Shown here: in pieces, positions 1 through 7,099 of the stretch
How the letters are laid out: each line of letters begins with the position of its first letter
Position numbering within the stretch: position 1 is the first letter of the stretch
Source: DASYYE01 sp035946955
GTDB taxonomy: Bacteria; Actinomycetota; Actinomycetes; Streptosporangiales; Streptosporangiaceae
Assembly: GCA_035946955.1 (NCBI GenBank)
Contig: DASYYE010000341.1
Coordinates: 1 to 9,029, forward strand
DNA length: 9,029 bases
Direction of reading: 5' to 3'
Program-made: the position numbers and the translations under genes
The notes under the pieces: generated by a model
What the model was told of the DNA's origin: nothing
What the model saw: the letters and a program-made list of their open reading frames with translations, nothing else
Databases searched by the model: none

Positions 1-20
1 CTCCGGGTGGCGGCTGTGGG

Positions 21-50
21 GTGGCTGCCGGGGGCCGGCCCGGCTGCCAC
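21..50 (-). terminator. Hairpin downstream of the secreted-protein gene
   Basis: GTGGC-T-GCCGGG (21-32), loop GGCCGG (33-38), then CCCGGC-T-GCCAC (39-50): 11 base pairs with one T-T mismatch, about 45 nt past the TGA stop at 96-98. No T-tract follows on the minus strand, which is common for actinobacterial terminators. Termination is inferred from position and stability. Confidence 0.45.
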
Positions 51-95
51 GCCACCTGAGACAGGTGCGGGGTGGTCAGCGACTAGCGCTGACGC

Positions 96-3000
96 TCACC
101 CGGCAAGGCGTTGCCCAAGCCACATGTGCCCAGCTGAACCCCCCACCTGCTCGGTCATCTGCTTCGCACTGGAGCAGAAGGTGGCGACGATCTTTCCTGT
201 CCCGGCGTTCTGCGGCGATGGTGCGTAGCCCGGGTCGGTCTTGACCACGACGATGCCGGCGTACTTGCCGTTGATCGTGGCACCCGACTTAGTGATCTTG
301 CTGGAGACGATCACCCCCATGTAGCTGGGGACAGTGGGCGGAGGCGGCGGGCTGGCACCACTGCTGGTGGTCCAGTTGGCGCTGCATATGTTGGCTGGCG
401 TCTGCGTTGGCAGGGTGGTAGTTCCCACGAAACCCTTGAACGCTGCCGGGGCGCTGCCACCGGACAGCTTGTTGAGCAGGTCCCAGTTCTTGTTCCACCA
501 GTTGACGGTCGTGGCCGGCCCGGCAGCCGCCACCGTGAGGTCCCCGAGCGTGAACACCCCACGGCTCGGGAAGGCGAACACTGTCGCCGTCGTGCTTGCG
601 CTCGAACCCTGGTAGAAGGCGTCGCCACCGAAGGTGGCACTGACAGTCTCCGGGCCAAGCCCGACGGTGACGGATGGGATCGTGCAGGTGACATTGCCTA
701 GGGCGTCCGTCAGCCCGGTGCAGTGCTGTGAGCCGACCGAGAGCGTGACGGTCTCGGGTGGGTTGGGGGCGGCTGCGCCGGGGTCGCCGTCAGAGTCGTT
801 CGCCCCGTCTTCGAGGAGGGTGGCCGTCAGTGTCGTGCCGAACGCACCCGCCAAGATCACCGTCGGGCCGGTGTAGGTCGTTGTTGTCTCTTCCGGTGCG
901 ATCGTGAACGGTTTGCTGTCACTGCTCGGGAGATAGAAGCTGTCCCCGCTGAACGAGACGCTGACCGTGGTCGGCCCCGCATGGGTGGGCGTGATCGAAC
1001 ACGAGGCGGAACCGGATCCGTCTGTCGTCGTGGCGCAGGACTCACCCGTGCCGAGCGCGAACGTGACCTGCTTGCCGGGGATCGGCGCGCCGCCGTCCGG
1101 GTCCGTCAGCGTTGCCGACGCGGTGAAGGCGTCGTGATAGTGGGTGACCACCGGCCCGTTGTAGCTGAGATGGCTCTCCTCCTGGTTCACCGTGAACGGT
1201 GTGGAGGCGCCCGACGGGTCGTAGACTCCGTCGCCGCCGAAGGCCGCCTGCACGGAGTACCCGTTGCCGGGCAGGTCAGCAGGGGTGACCGTGCAGCTCG
1301 CGAAGCCGTTCGCGTCGGTGGTCCCGGAGCAGCTTTCGGCGCCGAGGGTGAAGCTGATGCTCTCCCCCGCCACCCCTTGTGAGGTGAGTTGGCTGGTCAG
1401 CGTCGCCGACAGGGTGACGGGGTCGTTGTAGTCGCCGCTGACCGGCCCGTTGTAGGTGGTGGTGGTCGGGATCTTGCGGTAGGTGAACTGGTCGCTGGGC
1501 GAGGTGTTGCTCGTCCCCGCTGCAGTGGTCGCGGTCACATCCACGGTCCCCTCGCTCTCGGCAGGGCTCACCGCCTGGATGTGCGTTGAATTGATCCAGG
1601 TGACGTTCGGCGACGCGGTGTTGCCGAAGTTGACGGTTGTCCCCCCGTTAGCGAACTCGGAGCCGAAGATGTCGACGGTGGTGCCGCCGGTCACTGGGCC
1701 CTGCGTCGGAGATATCGACGTGATCTGGGGGTCGTGGAAGGTGAACTGGCCGAGCCGCGTTGCCCACAGCGGGCCGTTGTTGAAGTTCGGGTTGCAGCCG
1801 GCGCTGCAGCCGCCGAACTCCTGTGCGGTCCAGACGTCATTGTTGTTGGCCGGGTCCTGCTGGGTGCCGGAGTAGTCGCCCCACCGGCCACCGCCATAGG
1901 CGATGTCGCCAGCTGCGAGGTCGACCCGCTGCAGGACGGATGGGAGCGGGATCCCGCTCCCATCGATCGCCGCCGTGGCGAACGACGTCGAACTCGAGAT
2001 CGTGAAGCCGAAGAACACGTGGCCGGCGTTGTCCTTGCTCACCGACGGGTTGATCCGGTACGTGCCGTCGGTCCCGAGGTCCGTGTCGGTGCTAATGCTG
2101 TTGCTGCCGAGGTCCACCTCGACGAGCCGCGTGCAGTCACGGGTCGCCGTGTCCGGGTTCGGGAACTGGGGGGTGCAGCCATCAGTGGCGACCGCCCAGA
2201 GGTCGTTGCCCTGCACCATCGCTGACTGGAAGTTCTGTTTGTCGCCAGCGAGGTTCCCGCCCTGCGCCACCGGAGTCGGGGGCGAGGTCTGGTTCGCCAT
2301 GGAGATGGTGGTGACGTTGCCGGTGAAGTTGACGTTGTTCGCGTTCGGCGTGCCGGTGATCCGGATCACCTTCATGGAGTTGTTCGAGGACTGCTGCCCG
2401 TCCCAGACCACGTACTGCGTGTTGTCCGAGGTGCTGGCGTTCACCGGTGTCGTCGGCATCGAGTCGAAGGCGTAGGTCGAACCGGAGCTGTCGTTGTAGA
2501 TGGCCGGGGTGATCGTGTTGCCCGCGACTGCGTCAGACTTCTGGACGACGATGATGTTCTCCTGCTTGAACTGGGTTCCCGAGCCGCACTTGCAGCCGTA
2601 CTCGTTCACGGCGAGGGTGATCTTGTCACCGGAGAACCCGAGCTTTTCCTGGTCCTGCAGGTCCTGCCCGTCGTTGAGGTAGTCATACACCGTCCAGCCG
2701 GTCGCCGGGTCGCTCGAGATAGCGAGCGAGATGCCCATGTGCGTCCAGTTGTTGGCGCCGCAGCCCGCGTTCTGGCAGACCATTTCTGTTGCGTAGAAGT
2801 CGCCGGTCGTCGGGTCGAAGAGGATCTTCGGGTCGGTCAGGCCGACGCTCTGGTTGGGTGGCTGGAACACCGCTGTCAGCGCGTACGAGTTCAGCAGGTT
2901 GCCGCCGCGGTCGAAGACGAAGATGTTGTTGTTCACGTCATTGACGATCTCGGTCGTGCCCGCTGCCATCTGGGTGTCCGGCGGCTCCGCACCATTGCAG

Positions 3001-3521
3001 CTGTTCCCGCTCACGGTGCAGGTGTTCGCGAAGGTCGCGCCCGTCAGGGACTCCAGAGTGGCGAAGTTCCCGGTCTCGGTGCGCGGGGCGGGTGCCCCCG
3101 ACCGCCCTCTCGGGCGGTTGTCCGAAACCACGCGCGGCAGTCTGCGCGTCGCCTTTCCCCCGCCGAAGCCGGGCGGGGGCTGCCCATCGGCGTCCTGCCT
3201 GCCATGGACCTTCGCCTGCATAGGCACGTTAGGGAGCACCCCTGGGTGAAGTTGTTTCGGCAGGCGCACCTTCCTCGGCGCGGCCCGCTTCCCGGCGTGG
3301 GCCGCGCCGGCGCTGACGGCCGCCGACAGCCGTGAGACGCCCCGGCCGGCCAGCCCGTTACTCCCGTTGGCCGGCCGTTGCGCGATGGCCTGACCCGCTG
3401 CCGTCGCAGCGCTGGCGCTCGGAGAGGCAAGGCCAGCCAGTGAAGTGGTCAACGTCACAAGTGAGGCGGCCAGCCCTATGAAGACGTAGCGGCGGCGCGC
3501 CCGGCGTTCTTGGTGAGACAT
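96..3521 (-). CDS. Secreted multidomain protein: predicted beta-propeller, IPT/TIG, three Ig-like repeats, C-terminal module
   Basis: Extracellular protein of unknown function, 1141 residues. The start is set at 3521 because GGAGG at 3528-3532 lies 6 nt upstream of this ATG, whereas the earlier in-frame ATG (3527) touches it. Residues 1-38 form a signal peptide: Arg-rich n-region, hydrophobic segment 12-32, probable cleavage ASA|A after 38. A Pro/Arg/Gly-rich linker (39-147) precedes a Cys-containing region (148-595) with a PPDT-AAGTT block near 180-190 and GRWGDYSG near 545-552, a pattern seen in sialidase/BNR-like beta-propeller proteins. An IPT/TIG domain follows (596-682, SPTQGPVTGGT), then three Ig-like repeats (683-778, 779-876, 877-983) and a distinct end module (984-1116). 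There is no LPXTG motif or C-terminal membrane anchor, so release or non-covalent wall association is likely. An adhesive or carbohydrate-binding role is inference; no catalytic residues are recognised. It appears monocistronic. Confidence 0.9.
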   Translation of the reverse strand: MSHQERRARRRYVFIGLAASLVTLTTSLAGLASPSASAATAAGQAIAQRPANGSNGLAGRGVSRLSAAVSAGAAHAGKRAAPRKVRLPKQLHPGVLPNVPMQAKVHGRQDADGQPPPGFGGGKATRRLPRVVSDNRPRGRSGAPAPRTETGNFATLESLTGATFANTCTVSGNSCNGAEPPDTQMAAGTTEIVNDVNNNIFVFDRGGNLLNSYALTAVFQPPNQSVGLTDPKILFDPTTGDFYATEMVCQNAGCGANNWTHMGISLAISSDPATGWTVYDYLNDGQDLQDQEKLGFSGDKITLAVNEYGCKCGSGTQFKQENIIVVQKSDAVAGNTITPAIYNDSSGSTYAFDSMPTTPVNASTSDNTQYVVWDGQQSSNNSMKVIRITGTPNANNVNFTGNVTTISMANQTSPPTPVAQGGNLAGDKQNFQSAMVQGNDLWAVATDGCTPQFPNPDTATRDCTRLVEVDLGSNSISTDTDLGTDGTYRINPSVSKDNAGHVFFGFTISSSTSFATAAIDGSGIPLPSVLQRVDLAAGDIAYGGGRWGDYSGTQQDPANNNDVWTAQEFGGCSAGCNPNFNNGPLWATRLGQFTFHDPQITSISPTQGPVTGGTTVDIFGSEFANGGTTVNFGNTASPNVTWINSTHIQAVSPAESEGTVDVTATTAAGTSNTSPSDQFTYRKIPTTTTYNGPVSGDYNDPVTLSATLTSQLTSQGVAGESISFTLGAESCSGTTDANGFASCTVTPADLPGNGYSVQAAFGGDGVYDPSGASTPFTVNQEESHLSYNGPVVTHYHDAFTASATLTDPDGGAPIPGKQVTFALGTGESCATTTDGSGSASCSITPTHAGPTTVSVSFSGDSFYLPSSDSKPFTIAPEETTTTYTGPTVILAGAFGTTLTATLLEDGANDSDGDPGAAAPNPPETVTLSVGSQHCTGLTDALGNVTCTIPSVTVGLGPETVSATFGGDAFYQGSSASTTATVFAFPSRGVFTLGDLTVAAAGPATTVNWWNKNWDLLNKLSGGSAPAAFKGFVGTTTLPTQTPANICSANWTTSSGASPPPPPTVPSYMGVIVSSKITKSGATINGKYAGIVVVKTDPGYAPSPQNAGTGKIVATFCSSAKQMTEQVGGSAGHMWLGQRLAG
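573..1475 (-). repeat. Three tandem Ig-like repeats, each with a CX11C pair
   Basis: Protein-level tandem repeat inside the secreted protein, about 96-107 residues per unit. Each unit opens with a T-rich strand and Y-[NT]-G-P, continues through a [FS]-x-LG or LSVG strand, then a Cys, a TTD-x-x-G type turn, a second Cys, and closes with F-[GS]-G-D-x-x-Y. The Cys pairs are 731/743, 829/841 and 934/946, always 11 residues apart, which suggests one disulfide per domain as expected for an exported protein. The third copy has an acidic insertion near 903-923 (NDSDGDPG) absent from the other two. The DNA copies have diverged, so the duplication is old. Confidence 0.85.
1939..1964. repeat. Perfect 26-bp palindrome inside the secreted-protein gene
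   Basis: GATGGGAGCGGGA (1939-1951) is followed immediately by its exact reverse complement TCCCGCTCCCATC (1952-1964), centred on GGATCC. It encodes DGSGIPLP (residues 520-527) in the propeller-like region. Bases outside the palindrome do not continue the symmetry. Confidence 0.9.
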
Positions 3522-3527
3522 GTGCAT

Positions 3528-3532
3528 CCTCC
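3528..3532 (-). promoter_or_regulatory. Shine-Dalgarno sequence deciding the secreted-protein start
   Basis: On the minus strand the order is GGAGG, ATGCAC, ATG. The spacing of 6 nt favours translation from the second ATG (3521), giving MSHQERR, rather than the abutting first ATG at 3527. Confidence 0.75.
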
Positions 3533-3585
3533 GTGGTCAGCGGGGTCTGTCACTTCCAGGTGCCGGGGTCAGATAGGGGTCATCG

Positions 3586-3613
3586 GAGCAGGTGCGGGGG
3601 ATGTGACCTGCTC
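3586..3613. promoter_or_regulatory. Inverted repeat upstream of the secreted-protein gene, possible operator
   Basis: Perfect 8-bp arms GAGCAGGT (3586-3593) and ACCTGCTC (3606-3613) are separated by 12 bp, so the half-site centres are 20 bp apart, about two helical turns. The element lies 65-92 bp upstream of the chosen start. A related direct element, CAGGTGC followed by a G-rich run, occurs at 3557-3568 and again at 3589-3600, 32 bp apart. I could not identify a convincing -35/-10 pair next to it. It could also be an RNA hairpin. Confidence 0.35.
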
Positions 3614-3755
3614 TGCCCTGGGTAACGTCACGGGACGACGGTGCCTGTGACCGGGGGCCTTCGCGCCACGGAGGCACCCTGGTATTTGGGCTTGAGGGGT
3701 ATTGGGCTCGAGGCCGGCCTACTGGGCAGTGCGGCGGGCGGAGCGCCGGGCCGTG

Positions 3756-6662
3756 TTACGGGGCTACCGCCGTCTTCTGCCCGTTGCCCCACGCTGCGCC
3801 TGCGCCAGGCGTGGCTGACCGCAGTGCGCCGGGCAACTGGCTGCGGGAGCTGATCGAGAGCTTCTGGTAGGCGTGGCGCAGGTGACCTTCCACGGTGTTG
3901 AGGGTCACGAACAGCGCCTGGGCGATCTCGGGGTTGCTCAGACCGTCCGCGGCCAGCTCGGCGGCGCGCCGCTCACTGGCTGTCAGCGCCTCCAGCCCGG
4001 TCAGGACGACTCGCCGGGGCCTGGCGCCGGTGGCTTGCAGCTCGGCAGATGCCCGCTGTGCGAGCCGGGTGGCGCCGCAGTGGTGCGCCAGGTCCAGCCC
4101 GCTGCGCAGCGGTGTCCGTGCGGCAACGCGCTGGTTGGCGCGCCGCAGCGCCGCCCCGAGTTCGACCAGGGCACGGGCGTGCTCCAGCCCTGCACCGGCC
4201 CCTGCCAGCACATTGACGGCCTCACGCAGGTCGCTCAGCCCCTGCTCGCCACCTCTGAGCACGCCGCGCGTGCGCAGCGCTATCCCGGCCGGGCGTGACA
4301 GGCCAGCCCTCCGGGCGTCGGCAAGCTCGTTGCCCACCAGCCACAGCGCCTGACCGGGGTCCTGGGCCGCTATCGCGAGTGCGAGCGCCGAACTCCAGCA
4401 GGTGCCGGCGTCTCGCAGGTGCAGGGCTTCATAGGTGCCCGCGGCCGCCTGCAGTTCGGCCCCGGCGGTGCCGAAGTCCCCGGCGGCGAGCGCGAGCCGC
4501 CCGCGAACCTCGTGCAGCATCGCCCCGCTCGCGGTCCGTGCGAAATCAGGGGCAAGCTCGGTCCCGGTGGCGAGCGCGGCGACGTCGGCCAGCCCGGGCC
4601 GCTCTATCAGGGCATCGGCACCGTAGAACAGCGTGGTGGGAATCCCAAACGCCAGGCCGTGCTCCTGCGCGGACTCGGCAACTGTGCGCACATCGGTCTC
4701 GGCGCCGACCAGATCTCCCTGGCGCGCTCTGACCGCGGCGCGCACGCTGGCGGCGACCGCCAGCCCCACCACCCAGCCGCGCGACCGTGACAGATCAAAC
4801 AACCGGCCGGCCAGTGCCTCCGCTCGTGCCAGCTCGTCCAGTATCACGAGGCCGAACAGGGCCTGCGAGGCCATCAACGGGCCGGAGTCGAACCGGTCGA
4901 GCAAGCGGCCCTGGTCGAGCGCGTGGTCGAGCAGTGCCAGCGGCCTGTCCCCACGCTCCCCGCGCCAGGCGAGGACAGACGCGAGCAGCCCAGCGAGCAT
5001 GCTCGACGCGGCGTCTGCTTCGCGGGCGGCACTCAGCAGCTCACCCAGCCGGCGGTCGAACTCGCCCACCAGGTGGGGGTCGTAAGCCGAGAACCCCGCC
5101 CACCAGGTCTGCAGGCGCGCGACGGCCGCGCGGGAGGGCTCATCCAGCTGTACCGGATGGTCCGCCAGCGCCTCCAGTGCCTCGCGGGCGACCGCCGCGC
5201 CAGCATCCCACTGGCCAGTGAGCACCAGCAGCTCCGCGAGGTCGGCCGCGACAGCCGCCCGCACGGCTGGGCCGGTGGTGGACTGCAGTGACTCGTGCAG
5301 GTGCGCCGCTGCCGCCGGGTCACCCAGCAGCTTCTCGGACCGGCCCAGGTCATGCAATAGCGCGGCGCGCAAGCTCACATCCGCGGTCTCGGTCAGCGCT
5401 CGCCGCAGGTAAGCAGCCGCGCTCTCGGGTGCGCCGCGGGCTACCGCCCGGGCGGCGGCTGCCCGCAGCCGCTCCACCACCTCACGCGACCCGGCTGGCT
5501 CACATACCAGCAGGTGCGCGCACACCGCGTCCATGTCCGCGCCTTCGGCGGCCAGCAGCCGCGCCGCCTCGGCGTGACGCATCCCCCGGCTTGCGCCGGG
5601 GATGTCATCGTGCACCGCCCTGCGCACGATGGGGTGCACGAACCGCAATGGTGTGCCCGGTTCGAACACCCCGATGCCCGCCAGCCCATCCGCTGCCGCG
5701 GCGGCGTCCGTGAGCTCGATCCCGGCCAGTGCCGCGGCATGCCGCAACTGTGCGCCATCCCCCAGGACCGCGGCTGCCCGGGCAAGCTCTCCGGCCGCTG
5801 GCCCCAGCCGCGCGACCCGCAGCGTGACCGCCTGCGCGACCGACCGGGGGCCCAGGCCCGCCACCTGGTCGGCACCTGGCTCGTCAGGGCCGGTACCGTC
5901 CGCTCGCAGGCTCTGGACCAGCTCCCGGAGCAGGAATGGGTTGCCACCAGTCACCGCGTGGCACGCCGCGGCGAACCGCTCCGCGGGCGCCACGCCGAAC
6001 TCCCCGGTCAGCAGTGCCCGCACGCCCGCCCGGCTGAGCGCAGCCGGGCTCGCCAGGTGGCCGGCAGCGACCTGCTCGAGGCGGGCAAGACGGTCCGTAC
6101 CGTCCCCGGCCTCGCCCGTCCGCCACGAAAGCGCCAGCGCGACCGGCAGTCCGGTCAGCCGTTCCGCCAGGTACAAGACCAGGCGCAGTGACGCCTGGTC
6201 GGCCCACTGCAGGTCATCGACCGTGACCAGCAGCGGTCTGGCCCCACTCGCATTCACCGCCAGCCAGTAAAGGCCATGGACCACCGCGAAAAGTGAATCG
6301 CTGCCCGGTACCGGCGGTGTGGCATCAGCCCAGCCCTCGAGCGCGGTCAGGGCCCGCCGCGCCGCCCCGGTAAGCAGACTCTCCCGCTCTGGCCCATCGG
6401 CGCCAGCGAGCAACCGTTCAAACAGTTGCCGCGCAACCCCAAACGAGAAATCACTTTCCAGTTCCCCGCCACGACCGGTCAAGACCCGCATTCCCGCCCG
6501 GAGCGCGCGCTCCTGCGCCGCGCCCAGCAAAGCGGTCTTGCCGATCCCCGCCGGGCCGGTGACCAGCGCTACCCCACCGCAGCCGACCCGGGCCCCGGCA
6601 AGCAAGGCTTCCAGCCGCGCCAGTTCATCCTCACGCTCTAACAAACCACCCGGCACCAACAC
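3756..6662 (-). CDS. LAL-type LuxR family transcriptional regulator with N-terminal AAA ATPase domain
   Basis: Cytoplasmic DNA-binding regulator of the large ATP-binding LuxR (LAL) class. Its 968 residues match the usual length of about 900-1000. Walker A is GPAGIGKTALL (36-46), Walker B is LLVTVDDLQWAD (144-155), TGGNPFLLREL lies at 238-248, and a winged-helix-like LRFVHPIVRRAVHDD block at 339-353. A long Ala/Leu-rich helical, TPR-like region (about 400-890) probably senses a ligand or protein. The LuxR HTH is at 893-947 (LTASERRAAELAADGLSNPEIAQ, split here as LTASERRAAE and LAADGLSNPEIAQ). The first start is GTG at 6662; GTG at 6656, with AGGG 7 nt upstream, is an equally reasonable start. 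Codon 8 is TTA, the only TTA I found in the window's genes. The target genes are unknown: family members often control secondary metabolism or sugar use, but no such cluster is visible here. Confidence 0.93.
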   Translation of the reverse strand: MLVPGGLLEREDELARLEALLAGARVGCGGVALVTGPAGIGKTALLGAAQERALRAGMRVLTGRGGELESDFSFGVARQLFERLLAGADGPERESLLTGAARRALTALEGWADATPPVPGSDSLFAVVHGLYWLAVNASGARPLLVTVDDLQWADQASLRLVLYLAERLTGLPVALALSWRTGEAGDGTDRLARLEQVAAGHLASPAALSRAGVRALLTGEFGVAPAERFAAACHAVTGGNPFLLRELVQSLRADGTGPDEPGADQVAGLGPRSVAQAVTLRVARLGPAAGELARAAAVLGDGAQLRHAAALAGIELTDAAAAADGLAGIGVFEPGTPLRFVHPIVRRAVHDDIPGASRGMRHAEAARLLAAEGADMDAVCAHLLVCEPAGSREVVERLRAAAARAVARGAPESAAAYLRRALTETADVSLRAALLHDLGRSEKLLGDPAAAAHLHESLQSTTGPAVRAAVAADLAELLVLTGQWDAGAAVAREALEALADHPVQLDEPSRAAVARLQTWWAGFSAYDPHLVGEFDRRLGELLSAAREADAASSMLAGLLASVLAWRGERGDRPLALLDHALDQGRLLDRFDSGPLMASQALFGLVILDELARAEALAGRLFDLSRSRGWVVGLAVAASVRAAVRARQGDLVGAETDVRTVAESAQEHGLAFGIPTTLFYGADALIERPGLADVAALATGTELAPDFARTASGAMLHEVRGRLALAAGDFGTAGAELQAAAGTYEALHLRDAGTCWSSALALAIAAQDPGQALWLVGNELADARRAGLSRPAGIALRTRGVLRGGEQGLSDLREAVNVLAGAGAGLEHARALVELGAALRRANQRVAARTPLRSGLDLAHHCGATRLAQRASAELQATGARPRRVVLTGLEALTASERRAAELAADGLSNPEIAQALFVTLNTVEGHLRHAYQKLSISSRSQLPGALRSATPGAGAAWGNGQKTAVAP

Positions 6663-6700
6663 ACCCTGCCCGCTCCCGCCCTATCCCAGCCCCTCCCGGC

Positions 6701-6729
6701 ATTATTCACGGTGCGGCACTGTGTGGAAA
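6701..6729 (-). promoter_or_regulatory. Candidate sigma70-like promoter of the LAL regulator
   Basis: On the minus strand TTTCCA (6729-6724, 4 of 6 matches to TTGACA) is followed by exactly 17 bp and AATAAT (6706-6701, 5 of 6 matches to TATAAT). Transcription would begin near 6694 and leave a leader of about 32 nt before the GTG. AT-rich hexamers are rare in this region, which supports the call, but it rests on consensus matching only. Confidence 0.45.
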
Positions 6730-6749
6730 TCCCCTCGGGACACCGTGAA
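6705..6749. promoter_or_regulatory. 9-bp inverted repeat bracketing the LAL promoter, candidate operator
   Basis: TTCACGGTG (6705-6713) and CACCGTGAA (6741-6749) are perfect inverted copies separated by 27 bp, with centres 36 bp apart. One arm overlaps the edge of the proposed -10 hexamer and the other lies 12 bp upstream of the proposed -35. A regulator bound to both arms would occlude or loop the promoter. Autoregulation by the LAL protein or binding by the divergent NarL-type regulator are both possible. Confidence 0.4.
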
Positions 6750-6766
6750 AGGGCTAATCAGCGCTG

Positions 6767-6818
6767 CTGGGCATGTGGGCCTTCCCCCGAATCGGCGCAA
6801 AGCCCACATCCAGCCCAG
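6767..6818 (-). terminator. Large imperfect hairpin between the small ORF and the LAL gene
   Basis: CTGGGC plus ATGTGGGC (6767-6780) pairs with GCCCACAT (6802-6809) and GCCCAG (6813-6818), giving 14 base pairs with a 3-nt bulge (6810-6812). The 21-nt loop contains a smaller CCGA-A-TCGG palindrome. It lies about 105 nt past the stop of the possible small gene at 6923-7099 and upstream of the proposed LAL promoter, so it may terminate leftward transcripts and insulate the LAL gene. A role as a protein-binding site cannot be excluded. Confidence 0.4.
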
Positions 6819-6922
6819 TTAGCCAGTCCGGCCAACCACGGCCCGGCTGCGGTCCCGGTGCCTGGCATCAGGGCAATACGGCGACCCGGGTGCGGTGCGC
6901 TACGAGGCGCGCCGAGAGACCC

Positions 6923-7099
6923 CTACAGCGCGGTGTTCAGCCGGGGCGGCCACGTGTCGGTCAGCGTGGTGTCGGAGTACTCCTCGCGACGCCTCGGCCG
7001 CCGTGTCACCTGGACCTGGCGGCGGCGTGTGGCAACCAGGCGTGGGGGCTCGAGGGCCTTCGCCTGCGGGGGGGTTGGGGAGTCCGTATAGGTGGCCAT
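6923..7099 (-). CDS. Possible small Arg/Pro-rich protein, 58 residues, unknown function
   Basis: I do not recognise this protein. It begins MATYTDSPTPP, has a basic centre (VATRRRQVQVTRRPRRREE, about 22-40) and ends near WPPRLNTAL. It has no cysteine, signal peptide or membrane segment. The reading frame from this ATG to the TAG stop has mostly G/C third positions, while the flanking intergenic DNA does not, which is the main argument for coding. GGGGAG lies at 7110-7115, a rather long 10 nt upstream. The plus-strand frame over the same bases shares the third-position signal by symmetry but lacks a matching start and end. If real, it might be a small nucleic-acid-binding protein, inferred only from its charge. 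Confidence 0.4.
   Translation of the reverse strand: MATYTDSPTPPQAKALEPPRLVATRRRQVQVTRRPRRREEYSDTTLTDTWPPRLNTAL

Noticed and set aside
62..72. Third copy of CAGGTGCGGGG, matching the element near 3589
   Set aside because: An 11-base GC-rich match at the far end of the gene is plausible by chance and has no promoter context.
3480..3510. Twin-arginine type export signal in the secreted protein
   Set aside because: Several arginines precede the hydrophobic segment, but no S/T-RR-x-F-L-K pattern is present; an ordinary Sec signal explains it.
3732..3748. Small hairpin CGGCG-N7-CGCCG just past the LAL stop
   Set aside because: Only five base pairs in very GC-rich DNA, too weak to call a terminator on its own.
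5584..5601. Hairpin CCCCGGC-TTGC-GCCGGGG inside the LAL gene
   Set aside because: Short GC-rich stems of this size are expected in coding DNA of this composition.
5514..6270. Plus-strand open frames of over 200 codons within the LAL gene
   Set aside because: Composition-driven shadows opposite a gene with clear Walker and HTH motifs; the translations are Arg/Pro/Ala-rich and show no family features.
6711..7091. Plus-strand open frame across the small-gene region
   Set aside because: It shares third-position bias with the minus-strand frame only over 6923-7091; the rest has mixed third positions and no convincing start.
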